Notes: a model not told the origin generated them from the sequence alone. A DNA stretch of 64,000 nucleotides from Clostridium beijerinckii (GCA_003129525.1 CP029329.1:3842001-3906000); one strand, 5' to 3'; shown: positions 54,817 to 64,000, numbered from the stretch's first letter. Made by a program: numbers and translations.

Positions 54817-54996
54817 GTCTACTCCTTTCAAAAGGATTAATAACTAATATGTTTATACTTATATATTATTCATATTAATGCAAAATATTATTTATGGATT
54901 TATTTTTACTTTAATCTATGTAAAGAAATTACAAAAATCTTAATTTACTAATTTTTTTTAATTTCTTATGATATAATTTACAGTATCAAAAATAAG

Positions 54997-55062
54997 AAGG
55001 GAGATTAGCCTAATTTGTTTCGACTTACATATATACTTTCTTTATGATTAGGCACATATTTT
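54997..55062 (+). promoter_or_regulatory. Unusual translation-initiation region of the esterase gene
   Basis: The only good Shine-Dalgarno (AAGGGAG, 54997-55003) lies ~60 nt before ATG 55063. GCCTAAT (55008-55014) can pair with ATTAGGC (55047-55053), which would bring them closer. Alternatively a leader peptide of about ten codons starts at TTG 55015 or so and ends TGA. Confidence 0.4.
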
Positions 55063-56040
55063 ATGAAGAGAATTTTAAAAATGTTTTTTCTAATTTTACT
55101 TATTGGAATTATTATTTTAACTATAATATTTAACAAAAGAATAATGTTATGTTATGGAATTGCTGAAAAGTATATTTCTTTGAAAAACCATATATGGGCA
55201 ACAAACCAAAAATTTGATATTAAGACTTCTTCAAATTCTATGAATTATAGTGATGTTGTTTATAAAAATACTAATGGAACTTCTTTAACATTAGATATTT
55301 ATGGACCAATAAAGCAAGTGTATAGTTCTTCCCCTGTACTTTTATATGTTCATGGTGGAAGCTTTGCTTACGGTGATAAAAGCATTCCTAATGCTTTAAG
55401 TCCAGTACTTGATACCTTTAGAGAACAAGGCTATACAATTATAAGCACTTCTTATGAGCTTATGAAAGATAAGGAAAACTTTAACAAACAAATTTCAGAT
55501 GTGAAGGATACTATTAGGTGGATATATAAAAATAGTTCTGTCTATAACTTTGACACAAATGAGATAGGAATTATTGGTGTTTCTTCCGGAGCTCACCTTT
55601 CCCTTATGGCAGGCTATAGTAATAAAGATGAATTTACAGATGATGCTGAATTAAGTACATATCCATCAAAAGTTAAATACTTAATTGATTTTGCAGGTCC
55701 AACTGATTTAAGTCTTTTAAACACTCGAGGATTAAACTATGATTTATCTAAGATTTTTTCATCAATTACAAATAAAGGGGATTTAATGAAACAATATAAT
55801 CCTATAAATTATGTTAATTCTACAATTCCAAACACCTTGATAATTCATAGCAGTCTAGATGCTACAGTTCCTTACGAAAGTTCAAAAAAACTTTATGATA
55901 GTTGTATCGAATCAAATGCCAAAGTTAATTTAATTACTTTAAATAGCACTGCACATGATTTATCAAGTATCTCAAATGATGATATTATTTCTATATCTGA
56001 AGGACTATTAAAGTTTGTAATATTTAATTCTCCTTTATAG
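55063..56040 (+). CDS. Membrane-anchored alpha/beta-hydrolase (BD-FAE/esterase type)
   Basis: 325 aa. N-terminal membrane segment (~5-23), then an esterase domain with oxyanion HGGS (97-100), nucleophile Ser174 in GVSSGAH, acid in HSSLDATVP (~267) and His in STAHDLS (~299). It resembles the BD-FAE carboxylesterase family acting on small acyl esters; substrate unknown. No Shine-Dalgarno lies at the normal distance from the ATG (see the initiation region). Monocistronic. Confidence 0.88.
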   Translation: MKRILKMFFLILLIGIIILTIIFNKRIMLCYGIAEKYISLKNHIWATNQKFDIKTSSNSMNYSDVVYKNTNGTSLTLDIYGPIKQVYSSSPVLLYVHGGSFAYGDKSIPNALSPVLDTFREQGYTIISTSYELMKDKENFNKQISDVKDTIRWIYKNSSVYNFDTNEIGIIGVSSGAHLSLMAGYSNKDEFTDDAELSTYPSKVKYLIDFAGPTDLSLLNTRGLNYDLSKIFSSITNKGDLMKQYNPINYVNSTIPNTLIIHSSLDATVPYESSKKLYDSCIESNAKVNLITLNSTAHDLSSISNDDIISISEGLLKFVIFNSPL

Positions 56041-56071
56041 ATTCTTACCTTCTATTTCTTAAATATATATA

Positions 56072-56269
56072 TTAGAAACGAAGGTCATGCGTTTGTGGCG
56101 GTATTACTATTTCGGATTTAGCTGTAGATATTTCCTTAGTAGAAGTTGTTCCATTTTGAAGTGAGAGTCCAAATTTTATATTTGGGTTCTCAAACTTACT
56201 CAGCCAACAAAGTAAGTCGAGTTTCATTTTTCTCTCAGTTAAATCCTCACGTAATCCAAACAAATGCAT
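56072..56269 (-). CDS. 65-codon frame inside the TIR-bounded element (doubtful)
   Basis: Begins MHLFGLREDLTERKMKLDLL and ends in PPQTHDLRF, with a protein-like composition. Its start and stop fall in or next to the 15-bp inverted ends and there is no ribosome binding site. It may be an element-borne chance frame or the tail of a lost gene. Low confidence as a true gene. Confidence 0.25.
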   Translation of the reverse strand: MHLFGLREDLTERKMKLDLLCWLSKFENPNIKFGLSLQNGTTSTKEISTAKSEIVIPPQTHDLRF

Positions 56270-56277
56270 GACCTTAA
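56081..56277. mobile_element. 197-bp element with 15-bp terminal inverted repeats (MITE-like)
   Basis: AAGGTCATGCGTTTG at the left and its inverse (one mismatch) at the right. The interior is clearly higher in GC than flanking DNA and has no transposase. No target duplication is evident. It lies between convergent genes. It could also be a structured RNA or a decayed IS end. Confidence 0.5.
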
Positions 56278-56288
56278 TTTGAGTGGTT

Positions 56289-56846
56289 TTAATATTCGTA
56301 ACTCTTTATATTTTCACATAATACTATTTGTATTTTCTTATCATCAATCACTTTCTTATAAGAACATAAAAATTCATTTAGCTCATTATCGTTTAAGTCT
56401 ATATTCCTTTTACTTATTAATATTACATCTTCGTTTTCTAATAATATCTTAAGATCATTTTTTTCATTTTTTATAAAATATTCAGACATTGCTTTAGTGG
56501 ATATTCTGCTTTTATACTTTTCTTGAAATCCAATAGTTTTTTTCATTGTTTCATAATTTAATCTCGAGTTATTCATATTAACTCCTGGAATTTTGAATTG
56601 TTCCTCTATAGAAGATGAATCAAATCCATATCTCTCTAAGATTTTTTTTTGAATATTAAGTAATTTATCTTGTGATATATTGTTATCAGTCATATAAGAC
56701 ATTATATTTTTAGAAAAGTCTGCCATATTCATTTTACCTTCAGAAAGTTCATAATACATAGAATATATGTAATCTTCAAACTTATCTATGTCTTTATCTT
56801 TTGCTTTATTTTTTAATTCATTAAAATCTATAATTTTATCAGACAT
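56289..56846 (-). CDS. Clostridial conserved protein (DUF3867-like)
   Basis: 185 aa, soluble, largely helical and charged. MSDKIIDFNELKNKAKDKDIDKFEDYIYSMYYELSEGKMNMADFSKNI and NIQKKILERYGFD resemble the clostridial DUF3867 group as I recall it. No catalytic motif seen. GAGAGGATTAAT before the ATG. Next to queH but separated by 91 bp. Confidence 0.7.
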   Translation of the reverse strand: MSDKIIDFNELKNKAKDKDIDKFEDYIYSMYYELSEGKMNMADFSKNIMSYMTDNNISQDKLLNIQKKILERYGFDSSSIEEQFKIPGVNMNNSRLNYETMKKTIGFQEKYKSRISTKAMSEYFIKNEKNDLKILLENEDVILISKRNIDLNDNELNEFLCSYKKVIDDKKIQIVLCENIKSYEY

Positions 56847-56937
56847 ATTAATCCTCTCCTTTTTATTATATAATAATAAATATCCATCTAATATAAATCT
56901 TTTAATACATTTCCAAGAAAATTTTAATCCTCTTACG

Positions 56938-57570
56938 TTATTTATTAATTAAATTCATTCTTTCATTTTTAGAAAATACACATCCACAATAGTCTTGTCT
57001 ATATAGGTTATATTCATTAGAAAGTTCTATAGAACGTTTATATCCTTCTTTCTTTTTAAAATCTGAATATAAATATTTTACGTTATATTCCTGTGATAAA
57101 TTATCACCAATTTCATTTAGTTTTTGTGCATTTTTATAAGGGCTTATAGATAATGTAGTTGTAAAGTAATCATAGCCTTCCCCATTAGCTATAATCGCAG
57201 CTTCTTTAAGTCTTAATTCATAGCACTTAAAGCATCTTGACCCGCCTTCTTTTTCTTCTTCTAATCCTTTTGATATATTATAAAAGCTTTCTGTATCATA
57301 TCTTCCTTCAATAAATCTTATTTCATTCTTAACTTTAAGAGATGAAATAAGCCCTTTTTGTTCGGCTACTCTTCTTGAGTATTCCTCCATAGGATATATA
57401 TTGGGATTATAAAAGAAAATGCTTATTTTAAAGTATTGTGATAAATATTCTAGCACATAACTGCTACATGGTGCACAACAACTATGCAATAGTAATGTTG
57501 GTGTTTTTTTATCATTAATTAAACTTTCTATTAAAGAATCTAATTCTTTTTGATAATTAATTTTATTCAT
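56938..57570 (-). CDS. queH: Epoxyqueuosine reductase QueH
   Basis: Last step of queuosine synthesis: epoxyqueuosine to queuosine in tRNA (non-orthologous replacement of QueG). 210 aa. Cys motifs SCCAPC (C31, C32, C35), CFKCYELRL and DYCGC bind a 4Fe-4S cluster and a second metal. AAGGAAG precedes ATG. Starts 43 nt after hemL, so it may be read through from the hem operon. Confidence 0.95.
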   Translation of the reverse strand: MNKINYQKELDSLIESLINDKKTPTLLLHSCCAPCSSYVLEYLSQYFKISIFFYNPNIYPMEEYSRRVAEQKGLISSLKVKNEIRFIEGRYDTESFYNISKGLEEEKEGGSRCFKCYELRLKEAAIIANGEGYDYFTTTLSISPYKNAQKLNEIGDNLSQEYNVKYLYSDFKKKEGYKRSIELSNEYNLYRQDYCGCVFSKNERMNLINK

Positions 57571-57613
57571 ATTTAGGTCTTCCTTTTATAATTTCTATTT
57601 TTATCTTAATTAT

Positions 57614-58912
57614 TTAAGATAATTTTACTGAAGTTTCATTTGTTGCAAATTCTTCAAAGACTTCTAAAAAAGTATTAATATGGCTTTCTTCATGCTTTAC
57701 GCTTAAAAATATTGCTTCAAATTGTGAAGGAGCTATATTTATTCCACTCTTTAACATATACTCGAAATATCTATTAAATCTATCTACATTACAAGTCTTA
57801 ACATCATCATAAGTCCTAACTTCTTTTAAATTTGTAAAGAATATTGTCAACATTCCTCCAACTCTATTTATTGCTATTGGAAGATTATATTTCTTTGATA
57901 TACTTACTATACCTTCTTGAAGTTTAGTTCCTATATTTTCAATATAATCATAATAATCCAAATTATTTTTTAGCTTATTTAAAGTTGCAAGCCCTGCTGC
58001 CATTACAATTGGATTACCTGACATAGTTCCTGCTTGATAAACTCCACCAAGAGGTGCTAGTTTTTCCATTATTTCTTTACTTCCACCATATGCTCCACAT
58101 GGAAGTCCTCCACCCATTATTTTAGCATACGCAACTAAGTCTGGTTTAACATTAAATAAAGATTGGGCACCTTTAAATGCTACTCTAAATCCATTCATTA
58201 CTTCATCAAATATCAATAATGAACCATATGCATCACAAAGTTCTCTTAAAGTTTCCATAAAATCATCTTCAGCTTTTATTACTCCCATATTCCCAGCTAC
58301 AGGTTCAATAATAACTCCGGCAATGTCATTTCCATATTTCTCAAAAAGCTCTTTAATTTGATTCTTATCATTATAAATTCCTATTAAAGTATTTTCTATA
58401 CTTTCATTTGGTACACCAAGTGAACCTGGAATTCCTCCAGTCATTACACCAGAGCCAGCTTCTATTAAAAATCCATCAAAATGTCCATGATAACATCCAG
58501 CAAATTTAACTATTTTGCTTCTCTTAGTATATCCTCTTGCAAGCTTTACTGCACTCATAGTAGCTTCAGTACCTGAATTAACCATTCTAATCATTTCAAC
58601 ATTTTCTAAATTAGTGCACATAAACTTAGCCAAATCCAATTCCAATTTTGTTGGTGCGCCAAATGCTAATGCTTTTAAACTTGTTTCTTGTATAGCTTTC
58701 ACAACATCTTCATCACAGTGTCCAAGTATTAATGGACCCCAAGCTAATACAAAATCAATATATTCATTATCATCTTCATCTTTAATTATTACACCTTTTC
58801 CTGATTTTATAACAGGAGGATTTAAATTAACTCCTTTAAATGCTCTAACCGGACTATTAACTCCGCCAGGCATATACTTCTCTGATTCTTTGAATATTTC
58901 AAGGTTTTTCAT
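57614..58912 (-). CDS. hemL: Glutamate-1-semialdehyde 2,1-aminomutase
   Basis: PLP enzyme making 5-aminolevulinate by the C5 pathway. 432 aa; [30 protein letters not shown] and the PLP Lys in [30 protein letters not shown] precedes ATG. Last gene of hemA-MET8-hemC-cobA/hemD-hemB-hemL, working with hemA at the other end. Confidence 0.97.
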   Translation of the reverse strand: MKNLEIFKESEKYMPGGVNSPVRAFKGVNLNPPVIKSGKGVIIKDEDDNEYIDFVLAWGPLILGHCDEDVVKAIQETSLKALAFGAPTKLELDLAKFMCTNLENVEMIRMVNSGTEATMSAVKLARGYTKRSKIVKFAGCYHGHFDGFLIEAGSGVMTGGIPGSLGVPNESIENTLIGIYNDKNQIKELFEKYGNDIAGVIIEPVAGNMGVIKAEDDFMETLRELCDAYGSLLIFDEVMNGFRVAFKGAQSLFNVKPDLVAYAKIMGGGLPCGAYGGSKEIMEKLAPLGGVYQAGTMSGNPIVMAAGLATLNKLKNNLDYYDYIENIGTKLQEGIVSISKKYNLPIAINRVGGMLTIFFTNLKEVRTYDDVKTCNVDRFNRYFEYMLKSGINIAPSQFEAIFLSVKHEESHINTFLEVFEEFATNETSVKLS

Positions 58913-58944
58913 AACACTTCCTCCTCAGTCCGCAGATAATATCA

Positions 58945-58984
58945 ATAAATTGTTAAATGTTTAAATAAATGTTTAACAATTTAT
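58945..58984. other. Stem-loop between hemB and hemL
   Basis: Perfect 13-bp stem ATAAATTGTTAAA / TTTAACAATTTAT. It lies inside the operon, so it is more likely an RNA processing or stability element than an end. Confidence 0.5.
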
Positions 58985-59052
58985 ACTTTTAAGTTTTTGT
59001 ATGCTTAACTTCTTAAATGCTTAAGAACTTATCTTCTTTTATTGTAAAATTC

Positions 59053-60018
59053 TTATCTTTTTAAAACTTTTGCAGCTTCTAAAGCATGATATGTAATAAT
59101 AATATCCGCACCTGCTCTTTTAATAGACGTCAAAGTTTCCATCATTACTCTTTCTTCATCTATTAATCCAAGTTTTCCTGCTGCTTTAACCATAGCATAT
59201 TCTCCGCTTACATTATACGCTACAAGTGGCATATTAAAGTTTTCTTTACAATCTCTAATTATATCCAAATAAGAAAGAGCTGGCTTAACCATAATAAAAT
59301 CTGCACCCTCTTCTATATCTATTTGTGTTTCGCGAAGAGCTTCCATTCTGTTTGCTGGATCCATTTGATAAGTTTTTCTATCTCCAAATTGAGGTGCAGA
59401 ATTTGCTGCTTCTCTGAATGGGCCATAAAATGCAGAACAATATTTTGCTGAATAACTCATTATGCTAATATTTTTAAATCCATTTTCATCTAAGGCATTT
59501 CTTATGTAAGAAATTCTTCCATCCATCATATCTGAAGGTGCAATTATATCTGCACCAGCCTTTGCATGAGATACAGCTATCTTACCTAAATATTCAAGGG
59601 TTTCATCATTATCTACATCTTCCCCATGAATTATTCCACAATGGCCATGTGAAGTATATTCACACATGCAAACATCTGTTATAACCAGTAAATCTTTATC
59701 TATTTTTTTTATTTCTCTTATTGCTTCTTGAACAATTCCATTATCATTATAGCCTTCAGAACCACATTCATCTTTATGTTCTGGTATTCCAAAAAGAAGT
59801 ATCCCTGCAATATCTGCTTCTTGAACTTCCTTAATAACTTCATGTAATCTATCAATAGAAAAATGATAATTTCCATCTAATGAAGAAATCTCATTTTTAA
59901 TATTTTCCCCTTCAACAACAAAAATAGGATAAATAAAATCCTTTGTTCTTAAAGTTGTTTCTCTAACCATATCACGGATGGCAGAATTAGCTCTAAGTCT
60001 TCGTCCTCTTTTAATCAT
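59053..60018 (-). CDS. hemB: Porphobilinogen synthase (5-aminolevulinate dehydratase)
   Basis: Joins two ALA to porphobilinogen. 321 aa; Schiff-base lysines in [15 protein letters not shown] and [27 protein letters not shown] shows the zinc-binding Cys triad, so this is the zinc-type enzyme. GAAGGAG before ATG. Confidence 0.97.
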   Translation of the reverse strand: MIKRGRRLRANSAIRDMVRETTLRTKDFIYPIFVVEGENIKNEISSLDGNYHFSIDRLHEVIKEVQEADIAGILLFGIPEHKDECGSEGYNDNGIVQEAIREIKKIDKDLLVITDVCMCEYTSHGHCGIIHGEDVDNDETLEYLGKIAVSHAKAGADIIAPSDMMDGRISYIRNALDENGFKNISIMSYSAKYCSAFYGPFREAANSAPQFGDRKTYQMDPANRMEALRETQIDIEEGADFIMVKPALSYLDIIRDCKENFNMPLVAYNVSGEYAMVKAAGKLGLIDEERVMMETLTSIKRAGADIIITYHALEAAKVLKR

Positions 60019-60099
60019 AACAATTACTCCTTCTTCAATTCACAATTAATTATCTATATTTTCACTTATTTTTATAACAACAGTCTCTAATTAAACATT

Positions 60100-60166
60100 T
60101 TTGTGCTATCGCACTTTTTTTGTATGTGTATAAGTTCTTATTTGTGCTATCGCACTTTTTTTGTAT
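60100..60166. repeat. Two identical 26-bp direct repeats with GTGC-TATC-GCAC hairpin
   Basis: 60100-60125 and 60141-60166 are identical: TTTGTGCTATCGCAC followed by seven T and GTAT. Each is a miniature hairpin plus T-run on the plus strand, in the cobA/hemD-hemB spacer. Confidence 0.85.
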
Positions 60167-60169
60167 TTG

Positions 60170-60252
60170 CATATTCTGAAGAATATATATGGTACTATGG
60201 TTTAGAATATATATTCTTCAGAATATTTATGGTAAACCATATTAGAATATTC
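60170..60252. repeat. Palindromic repeat, copy 2 (expanded)
   Basis: It contains a perfect 20-bp inverted repeat (60171-60190 / 60207-60226) and then TATGGTAAACCATATTAGAA. Shares these blocks with the reverse complement of 25957-26006. Confidence 0.75.
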
Positions 60253-60269
60253 AATATTTAATTACTTAT

Positions 60270-61727
60270 TTATAAATCTTCTACTTCCATCAAGAAACCA
60301 TCTTCCGAATGTTCTTTGCATATTTTTGCTTTTATTCCTAGACTCTCTAACGCCTCATTTGTCTTTGGTCCTATTGCTATAACCTTTTTCTTTTTTATTT
60401 CTTCCAAGCCTAACATTTCCACCATGTTTTTAACTGTTGATGGGCTTGTGAAAAATACTATATCCACTTCATCAAAAGATCTTTTATTTTTTACATCTCC
60501 GCAAACTGTATCATATACATGTACTTTGTCTACTTCTATACCAGTCTTTATAAGTTCTTCATATATGTATTCTCTACTTTTAGCTGAGCATGGTAAAAGT
60601 AACTTTTCATTTTCTTTTAAGTGTGGTTTTAATATGCTTACTAAGCCTTCACCAACAAATTCCTTAGCTTTGGCAAAGCATATAATTCCTCTTTTATTTA
60701 AAGCCTTTTCTGTGGCATGACCAATAGCAGATATTTTTGCTTTAATTTTTCTAACATCATAATCTTTTTCAATTAGATAATCAAAAAATGTTTCTACACT
60801 ATTTACTGAAGTAAATACAATATAATTATAATCTTCTAATTTACTTATGTACTTATCTAAATTGTTTGCACTGCTTTTTATTTCTATGGAATTAAAACTT
60901 GTAACCTCTGCACCTAATTTCACTAATTTATTTTTTAAATTTTCAGATTGTTTTTTTGATCTAGTAATACATATATTCTTGCCAAACAATGGTTTATTTT
61001 CATACCAACTTAAGCTTTCATTTAAGTTCACAACTTCTCCAACCACAATTATACATGGTGATTGCAGTTTTGCGTCTTTTACTTTTTGTGAAATATTATT
61101 TAAGGTTCCTATTACCTTTTTTTGTTTGGCTGAGGTTCCTCTCATTATAACTCCACATGGTGTAGATAGGTCTTTTCCATTATCTCCAAGCTGTCTAACT
61201 ATATTGTCTAAATTACTTAAGCCCATCATAAACACTAATGTACCTTCTTCAACAGCTAAAGCTTTAAAGTTTACATTTAAGTCTTGTGCAGATTTACCTG
61301 TTATAACATGAAAGCTCTGAGCTAAACCTCTATGAGTTATTGGAATCCCCGCATAATTTAAAACTGCAATGGGAGACGTTATTCCCGGAATTACTTCAAA
61401 GGATACATTTTCATTAGTTAAAGCCAGTACCTCTTCTCCGCCTCTTCCAAAGACATACGGATCTCCACCTTTGATTCTTCCAACTATATGCCCTTTTTTT
61501 GCAAGACTAACTATAAGTTCATTAATTTCTTCTTGAGTCTTAGAATGAGCTCCAGGCTCTTTCCCACAATAATAGATTTCACAATTTTCGTTCAAATAAT
61601 TTAATACATTGTTTGAAACTAACCTATCATATAATACTGCAGTACATTCTTTTAAAACTCTAACAGCCTTTAATGTCAATAATTCTTCATCCCCAGGACC
61701 TGTTCCTATTATATATACTTGACTCAT
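60270..61727 (-). CDS. cobA-hemD: Fused uroporphyrinogen-III C-methyltransferase / uroporphyrinogen-III synthase
   Basis: 485 aa from ATG 61727 (GGAGGCGTAAAT upstream). N-terminal SAM-dependent methyltransferase (~1-240: VYIIGTGPGDEELLTLKA, YDRLVS, RIKGGDPYVFGRGGEE, VIPGITSP) makes precorrin-2. C-terminal HemD (~250-485: ITRSKKQSENLKNKL, VFTSVNSVETFF, VFFTSPSTVKNM) closes hydroxymethylbilane to uroporphyrinogen III. The fusion feeds siroheme and cobalamin. Confidence 0.96.
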   Translation of the reverse strand: MSQVYIIGTGPGDEELLTLKAVRVLKECTAVLYDRLVSNNVLNYLNENCEIYYCGKEPGAHSKTQEEINELIVSLAKKGHIVGRIKGGDPYVFGRGGEEVLALTNENVSFEVIPGITSPIAVLNYAGIPITHRGLAQSFHVITGKSAQDLNVNFKALAVEEGTLVFMMGLSNLDNIVRQLGDNGKDLSTPCGVIMRGTSAKQKKVIGTLNNISQKVKDAKLQSPCIIVVGEVVNLNESLSWYENKPLFGKNICITRSKKQSENLKNKLVKLGAEVTSFNSIEIKSSANNLDKYISKLEDYNYIVFTSVNSVETFFDYLIEKDYDVRKIKAKISAIGHATEKALNKRGIICFAKAKEFVGEGLVSILKPHLKENEKLLLPCSAKSREYIYEELIKTGIEVDKVHVYDTVCGDVKNKRSFDEVDIVFFTSPSTVKNMVEMLGLEEIKKKKVIAIGPKTNEALESLGIKAKICKEHSEDGFLMEVEDL

Positions 61728-61786
61728 ATTTACGCCTCCTATGTTCAATGTTCAATTATTGATAAATGATCATTGCGTATTGATAA

Positions 61787-62659
61787 TTATTTTATTATCT
61801 TCAATGCTAATTTTCGTCCAAGTTCAATATGTTCATCTTTACTTCCTAATATATCCTTCTTAACTATTTTCCCACCCACATCATATATTCCAATCATATA
61901 TAAATCATTTCCTTGAATTTCTGAATATGCTCCAATTAAACTATGGCAATCACCATTTAACATTTTCATAAAACTTCTTTCGGCTTCAACTGTTAATTTT
62001 GCATTTAAATCTTCTAACTTTTTAAAATACTTTTTAGCCTCACTTATCTTTAAACATTCAATACCAAGTGCCCCTTGAGCAACTGCTGGCAGAAATTCTT
62101 TTGGATCAAAGTATTCAGTTATTAAATTTTCCTCATTTAACCTTTTTAAACCTGCAGCAGCTAATATAATCCCATCTAAATTCTGTTCTTTCATTCTTTC
62201 TAATCTAGTTTGGACATTTCCTCTTATTGAAACTATTTCCAAATCATTTCTAAGTAATTTAAGCTCACATGCTCGTCTTATGCTACTTGTTCCAATTATT
62301 GCTCCGCATGGTAGATCTTTAAAAGGTATATTGTCTTTTGAAATTAGAACATCTCGTATATCTTCTCTTTCAGTTATAGCAGCAATTTCAAATTCCTCTC
62401 CTAACTCATAGGGAACATCCTTCATACTATGAACTGCTCCATCTGCTCTTTTGTCTAAAAGTGCAAGTTCTATGTCTTTAACAAATAGTCCTTTTCCTCC
62501 AATTTTGGCTAAAGAAACATTTAAATTTCTGTCCCCTTCTGTAACTATAAGCAATTTTTCACTATCTATATTAAATTTATCTTTCAAACTTTTCATTATT
62601 ATTTCTGTTTGTGTTTGAGCTAATTTACTTTTTCTTGTTGCTATGATCAAATTATTCAT
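61787..62659 (-). CDS. hemC: Hydroxymethylbilane synthase (porphobilinogen deaminase)
   Basis: 290 aa. [26 protein letters not shown], and the dipyrromethane-cofactor Cys in [28 protein letters not shown] precedes ATG. Slightly shorter than E. coli HemC (313), as usual in Firmicutes. Confidence 0.97.
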   Translation of the reverse strand: MNNLIIATRKSKLAQTQTEIIMKSLKDKFNIDSEKLLIVTEGDRNLNVSLAKIGGKGLFVKDIELALLDKRADGAVHSMKDVPYELGEEFEIAAITEREDIRDVLISKDNIPFKDLPCGAIIGTSSIRRACELKLLRNDLEIVSIRGNVQTRLERMKEQNLDGIILAAAGLKRLNEENLITEYFDPKEFLPAVAQGALGIECLKISEAKKYFKKLEDLNAKLTVEAERSFMKMLNGDCHSLIGAYSEIQGNDLYMIGIYDVGGKIVKKDILGSKDEHIELGRKLALKIIK

Positions 62660-62758
62660 AAACTAATCTTCCTCCATACTCTTTTATTTAAAACTATATT
62701 TTAAATTTAAATACCTAAAGTAAAATAACAAACCAAAGATAATAGTATGTCTAGTCTA

Positions 62759-63451
62759 TTATTTTTTTGAATGTGCTTTAATTAAACAGTCTACAATTTC
62801 TTTAGGAAAATTAATTCTTAATGCACTTTCACATTTACCTTCATCAAACAACTTTTTAAAATCGTCATTCCCAATAAACCTAAGTATTTCATTCTTATAT
62901 TCCGGAAATTCTTTTGCCTTATTTCTTATCTTTCCTATAAATCCAATAAAGTCATCATATTCTTCCAAAAGATTTTTTACTTTATTAGAAACTAAAACTG
63001 CACCTTTAGGATTACCATATCTAGTATTTAATGCAAAAGTTATATTTTCTGTATTTCTTTCAATTGGAACAACTCCCATTCCATTAGTGAAGTGCGATGA
63101 ATCTATATATATTTTATAATTTTCATCACAATATTTTTTTATTTTATTTTTTAAGGTTTCATCATCTAATGCAATAATTATAAGATGTTTATCTTTTAAA
63201 AATTCATAACTAAATTCATCATATATAAGTTTAAGTCTTCCCATTGAATCTTTTGAAATTTCAATTATTTCGTCACTAAAAGTATGTGATAATACCTCAA
63301 CATAGCATTTATTATTTACAAAATGCTTAGTTTTTATTGCACCAGCCCTACCGCCACCAATTATACCAACTCTAAGTTTACTAGATATTAATGAAATATA
63401 AGAATAATCTATTTCTTCATTGCAAATATCCTTTCTATTATCTTCATACAT
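62759..63451 (-). CDS. Precorrin-2 dehydrogenase / sirohydrochlorin ferrochelatase-like (MET8/CysG-N)
   Basis: 230 aa. The Rossmann start is RVGIIGGGRAGAIKTKHFV, with a later IIIALDD and NTRYGNPKGAVLVSNKV. This fits the CysG N-terminal / Met8p family, which oxidises precorrin-2 and inserts iron for siroheme. It is divergent, and the first ~25 residues before the Rossmann fold are unusual. The start at 63451 lies 43 nt inside the end of hemA in another frame, so translation is coupled. In Bacillus this place is held by hemX, which is not homologous. Confidence 0.82.
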   Translation of the reverse strand: MYEDNRKDICNEEIDYSYISLISSKLRVGIIGGGRAGAIKTKHFVNNKCYVEVLSHTFSDEIIEISKDSMGRLKLIYDEFSYEFLKDKHLIIIALDDETLKNKIKKYCDENYKIYIDSSHFTNGMGVVPIERNTENITFALNTRYGNPKGAVLVSNKVKNLLEEYDDFIGFIGKIRNKAKEFPEYKNEILRFIGNDDFKKLFDEGKCESALRINFPKEIVDCLIKAHSKK

Positions 63452-64000
63452 TCATCACCACATCCTTTTAAGGTTTCTTCTTTCATAACTTCAATGGCTC
63501 TATTTATATAAAAATCTGATGTACTTTTAATTAACTTATTGGCCAAATTAATGTCCTTTTCATTATCACTTTTATGTGCAAAAGTTTGAATTCTTTTTTC
63601 TGAAATTTCATTCCCAAAAGTTTTTAATCTTTTAACTTTAGGTGAAATACTTCTTAGTTTAAGCCAATCTTCATATTCTTTTAGATACTTAGTCATAATG
63701 TCCTTATGTTCTTCCATCTTTTCTTTTCGCAATTTTTTATTTTTATCATTTATATAACTTATAGTATCTATATTATACACTTCTGTTCTATCTAACAACG
63801 CAACTTCTTTTTCCACATCTCTTGGAACTGATAAATCATATATTATAAGTTTATTTCCTTCTTCATTAATATCTTCTTTTTTAACCACTGGATGAGGTGC
63901 TGATGTACAACCTATAAGACATTCAACTTCGTCTATAAATTTATTCTTTTCTTCGAACCCAATCACATTAACTCTCTCATCATATATTTCATCTTTAATT
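63409..64000 (-). CDS. hemA: Glutamyl-tRNA reductase, C-terminal part (5' end beyond window)
   Basis: The frame is open to the window edge; the visible part reads IKDEIYDERVNVIGFEEKNK, then DEVECLIGCTSAPHPVV, IIYDLSVPRDVEKEV and the C-terminal dimerisation helices. It lacks the N-terminal catalytic Cys domain, which lies outside. NADPH-dependent reduction of Glu-tRNA to glutamate-1-semialdehyde, the substrate of HemL at the far end of the same operon. Confidence 0.93.
   Translation of the reverse strand, partial: IKDEIYDERVNVIGFEEKNKFIDEVECLIGCTSAPHPVVKKEDINEEGNKLIIYDLSVPRDVEKEVALLDRTEVYNIDTISYINDKNKKLRKEKMEEHKDIMTKYLKEYEDWLKLRSISPKVKRLKTFGNEISEKRIQTFAHKSDNEKDINLANKLIKSTSDFYINRAIEVMKEETLKGCGDECMKIIERIFAMKK

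Noticed and set aside
60316-61311. Two plus-strand frames of 134 and 154 codons
   Set aside because: Both lie fully opposite the cobA/hemD fusion, which has clear domains and a strong start.
1-64000. tRNA, rRNA, prophage or transposase genes
   Set aside because: No cloverleaf-type GTTCGAATC context outside coding regions, no rRNA-like GC blocks and no integrase or transposase motifs were found.

Overview
The window is low-GC (roughly 28%), nearly IS-free chromosomal DNA of an anaerobic, spore-forming Clostridium of the sensu stricto group (C. beijerinckii / butyricum / saccharoperbutylacetonicum-like). The assignment rests on gene content: short-form HisG plus HisZ, hybrid-cluster protein, QueH, a hydrogenase-like iron-sulfur protein, LonA/LonB/ClpXP, a propionate CoA-transferase and high-cysteine coat-like proteins. 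Most genes lie on the minus strand, with strong AGGAGG-type ribosome binding sites and many AT-rich hairpin terminators.

Layout. 1-6.8 kb: truncated hydrogenase-domain sensor, secreted cell-wall-binding-repeat protein, UvrD-type helicase, nicotinate phosphoribosyltransferase. 6.8-12 kb: accessory stretch with a small Cys protein behind a ~200-nt leader, a tandem pair of 105-aa paralogs with matching promoters and operators, a Fur-family regulator, a membrane-anchored protein, a structured-RNA candidate, and Asn-rich and Cys/Gly-rich coat-like genes. 12-21.7 kb: protein quality control (engB, lonA, lonB, clpX, clpP, tig), close to the Bacillus tig-clpX-lonB-lonA-ysxC order. 22-24.5 kb: CoA-transferase and class II aldolase-like operon. 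25-33.4 kb: complete ten-gene his operon (hisZ-G-D-C-B-H-A-F-I-E) with a consensus promoter and palindromic operator. 33.6-44.3 kb: YoaK-like membrane protein, paired small paralogs, cysteine desulfurase-thiI, RelA/SpoT-domain protein, hcp, DEAD-box helicase, AraC regulator, msrA. 44.5-48 kb: ECF sigma / RsgI-like anti-sigma locus and its decayed duplicate. 48-57.6 kb: periplasmic sugar-binding protein and its pseudogene, DODA dioxygenase, thrC-thrB-ACT operon, esterase, a 197-bp element with terminal inverted repeats, queH. 57.6-64 kb: hemA-MET8-hemC-cobA/hemD-hemB-hemL, supplying uroporphyrinogen III and precorrin-2.

Most interesting system: the sigma/anti-sigma locus. An ECF-type sigma factor is paired with a membrane protein carrying an RsgI-type extracytoplasmic domain. 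A second copy keeps the promoter and the anti-sigma gene, but its sigma gene survives only as a C-terminal remnant with a stop codon. The same unusual promoter (-35 TGTCAGATTTT, -10 CGAAATrTATTAT) lies upstream of both copies and, 44 kb away, upstream of the secreted cell-wall-binding protein. This suggests a small autoregulated envelope regulon. Both anti-sigma genes also have a consensus Shine-Dalgarno and ATG placed exactly at the membrane/signal segment, which could give a second, sigma-blind product.

Other notable signals are two structured-RNA candidates, several short palindromic repeat families in operon spacers, and operator-like palindromes at the hcp and his promoters.
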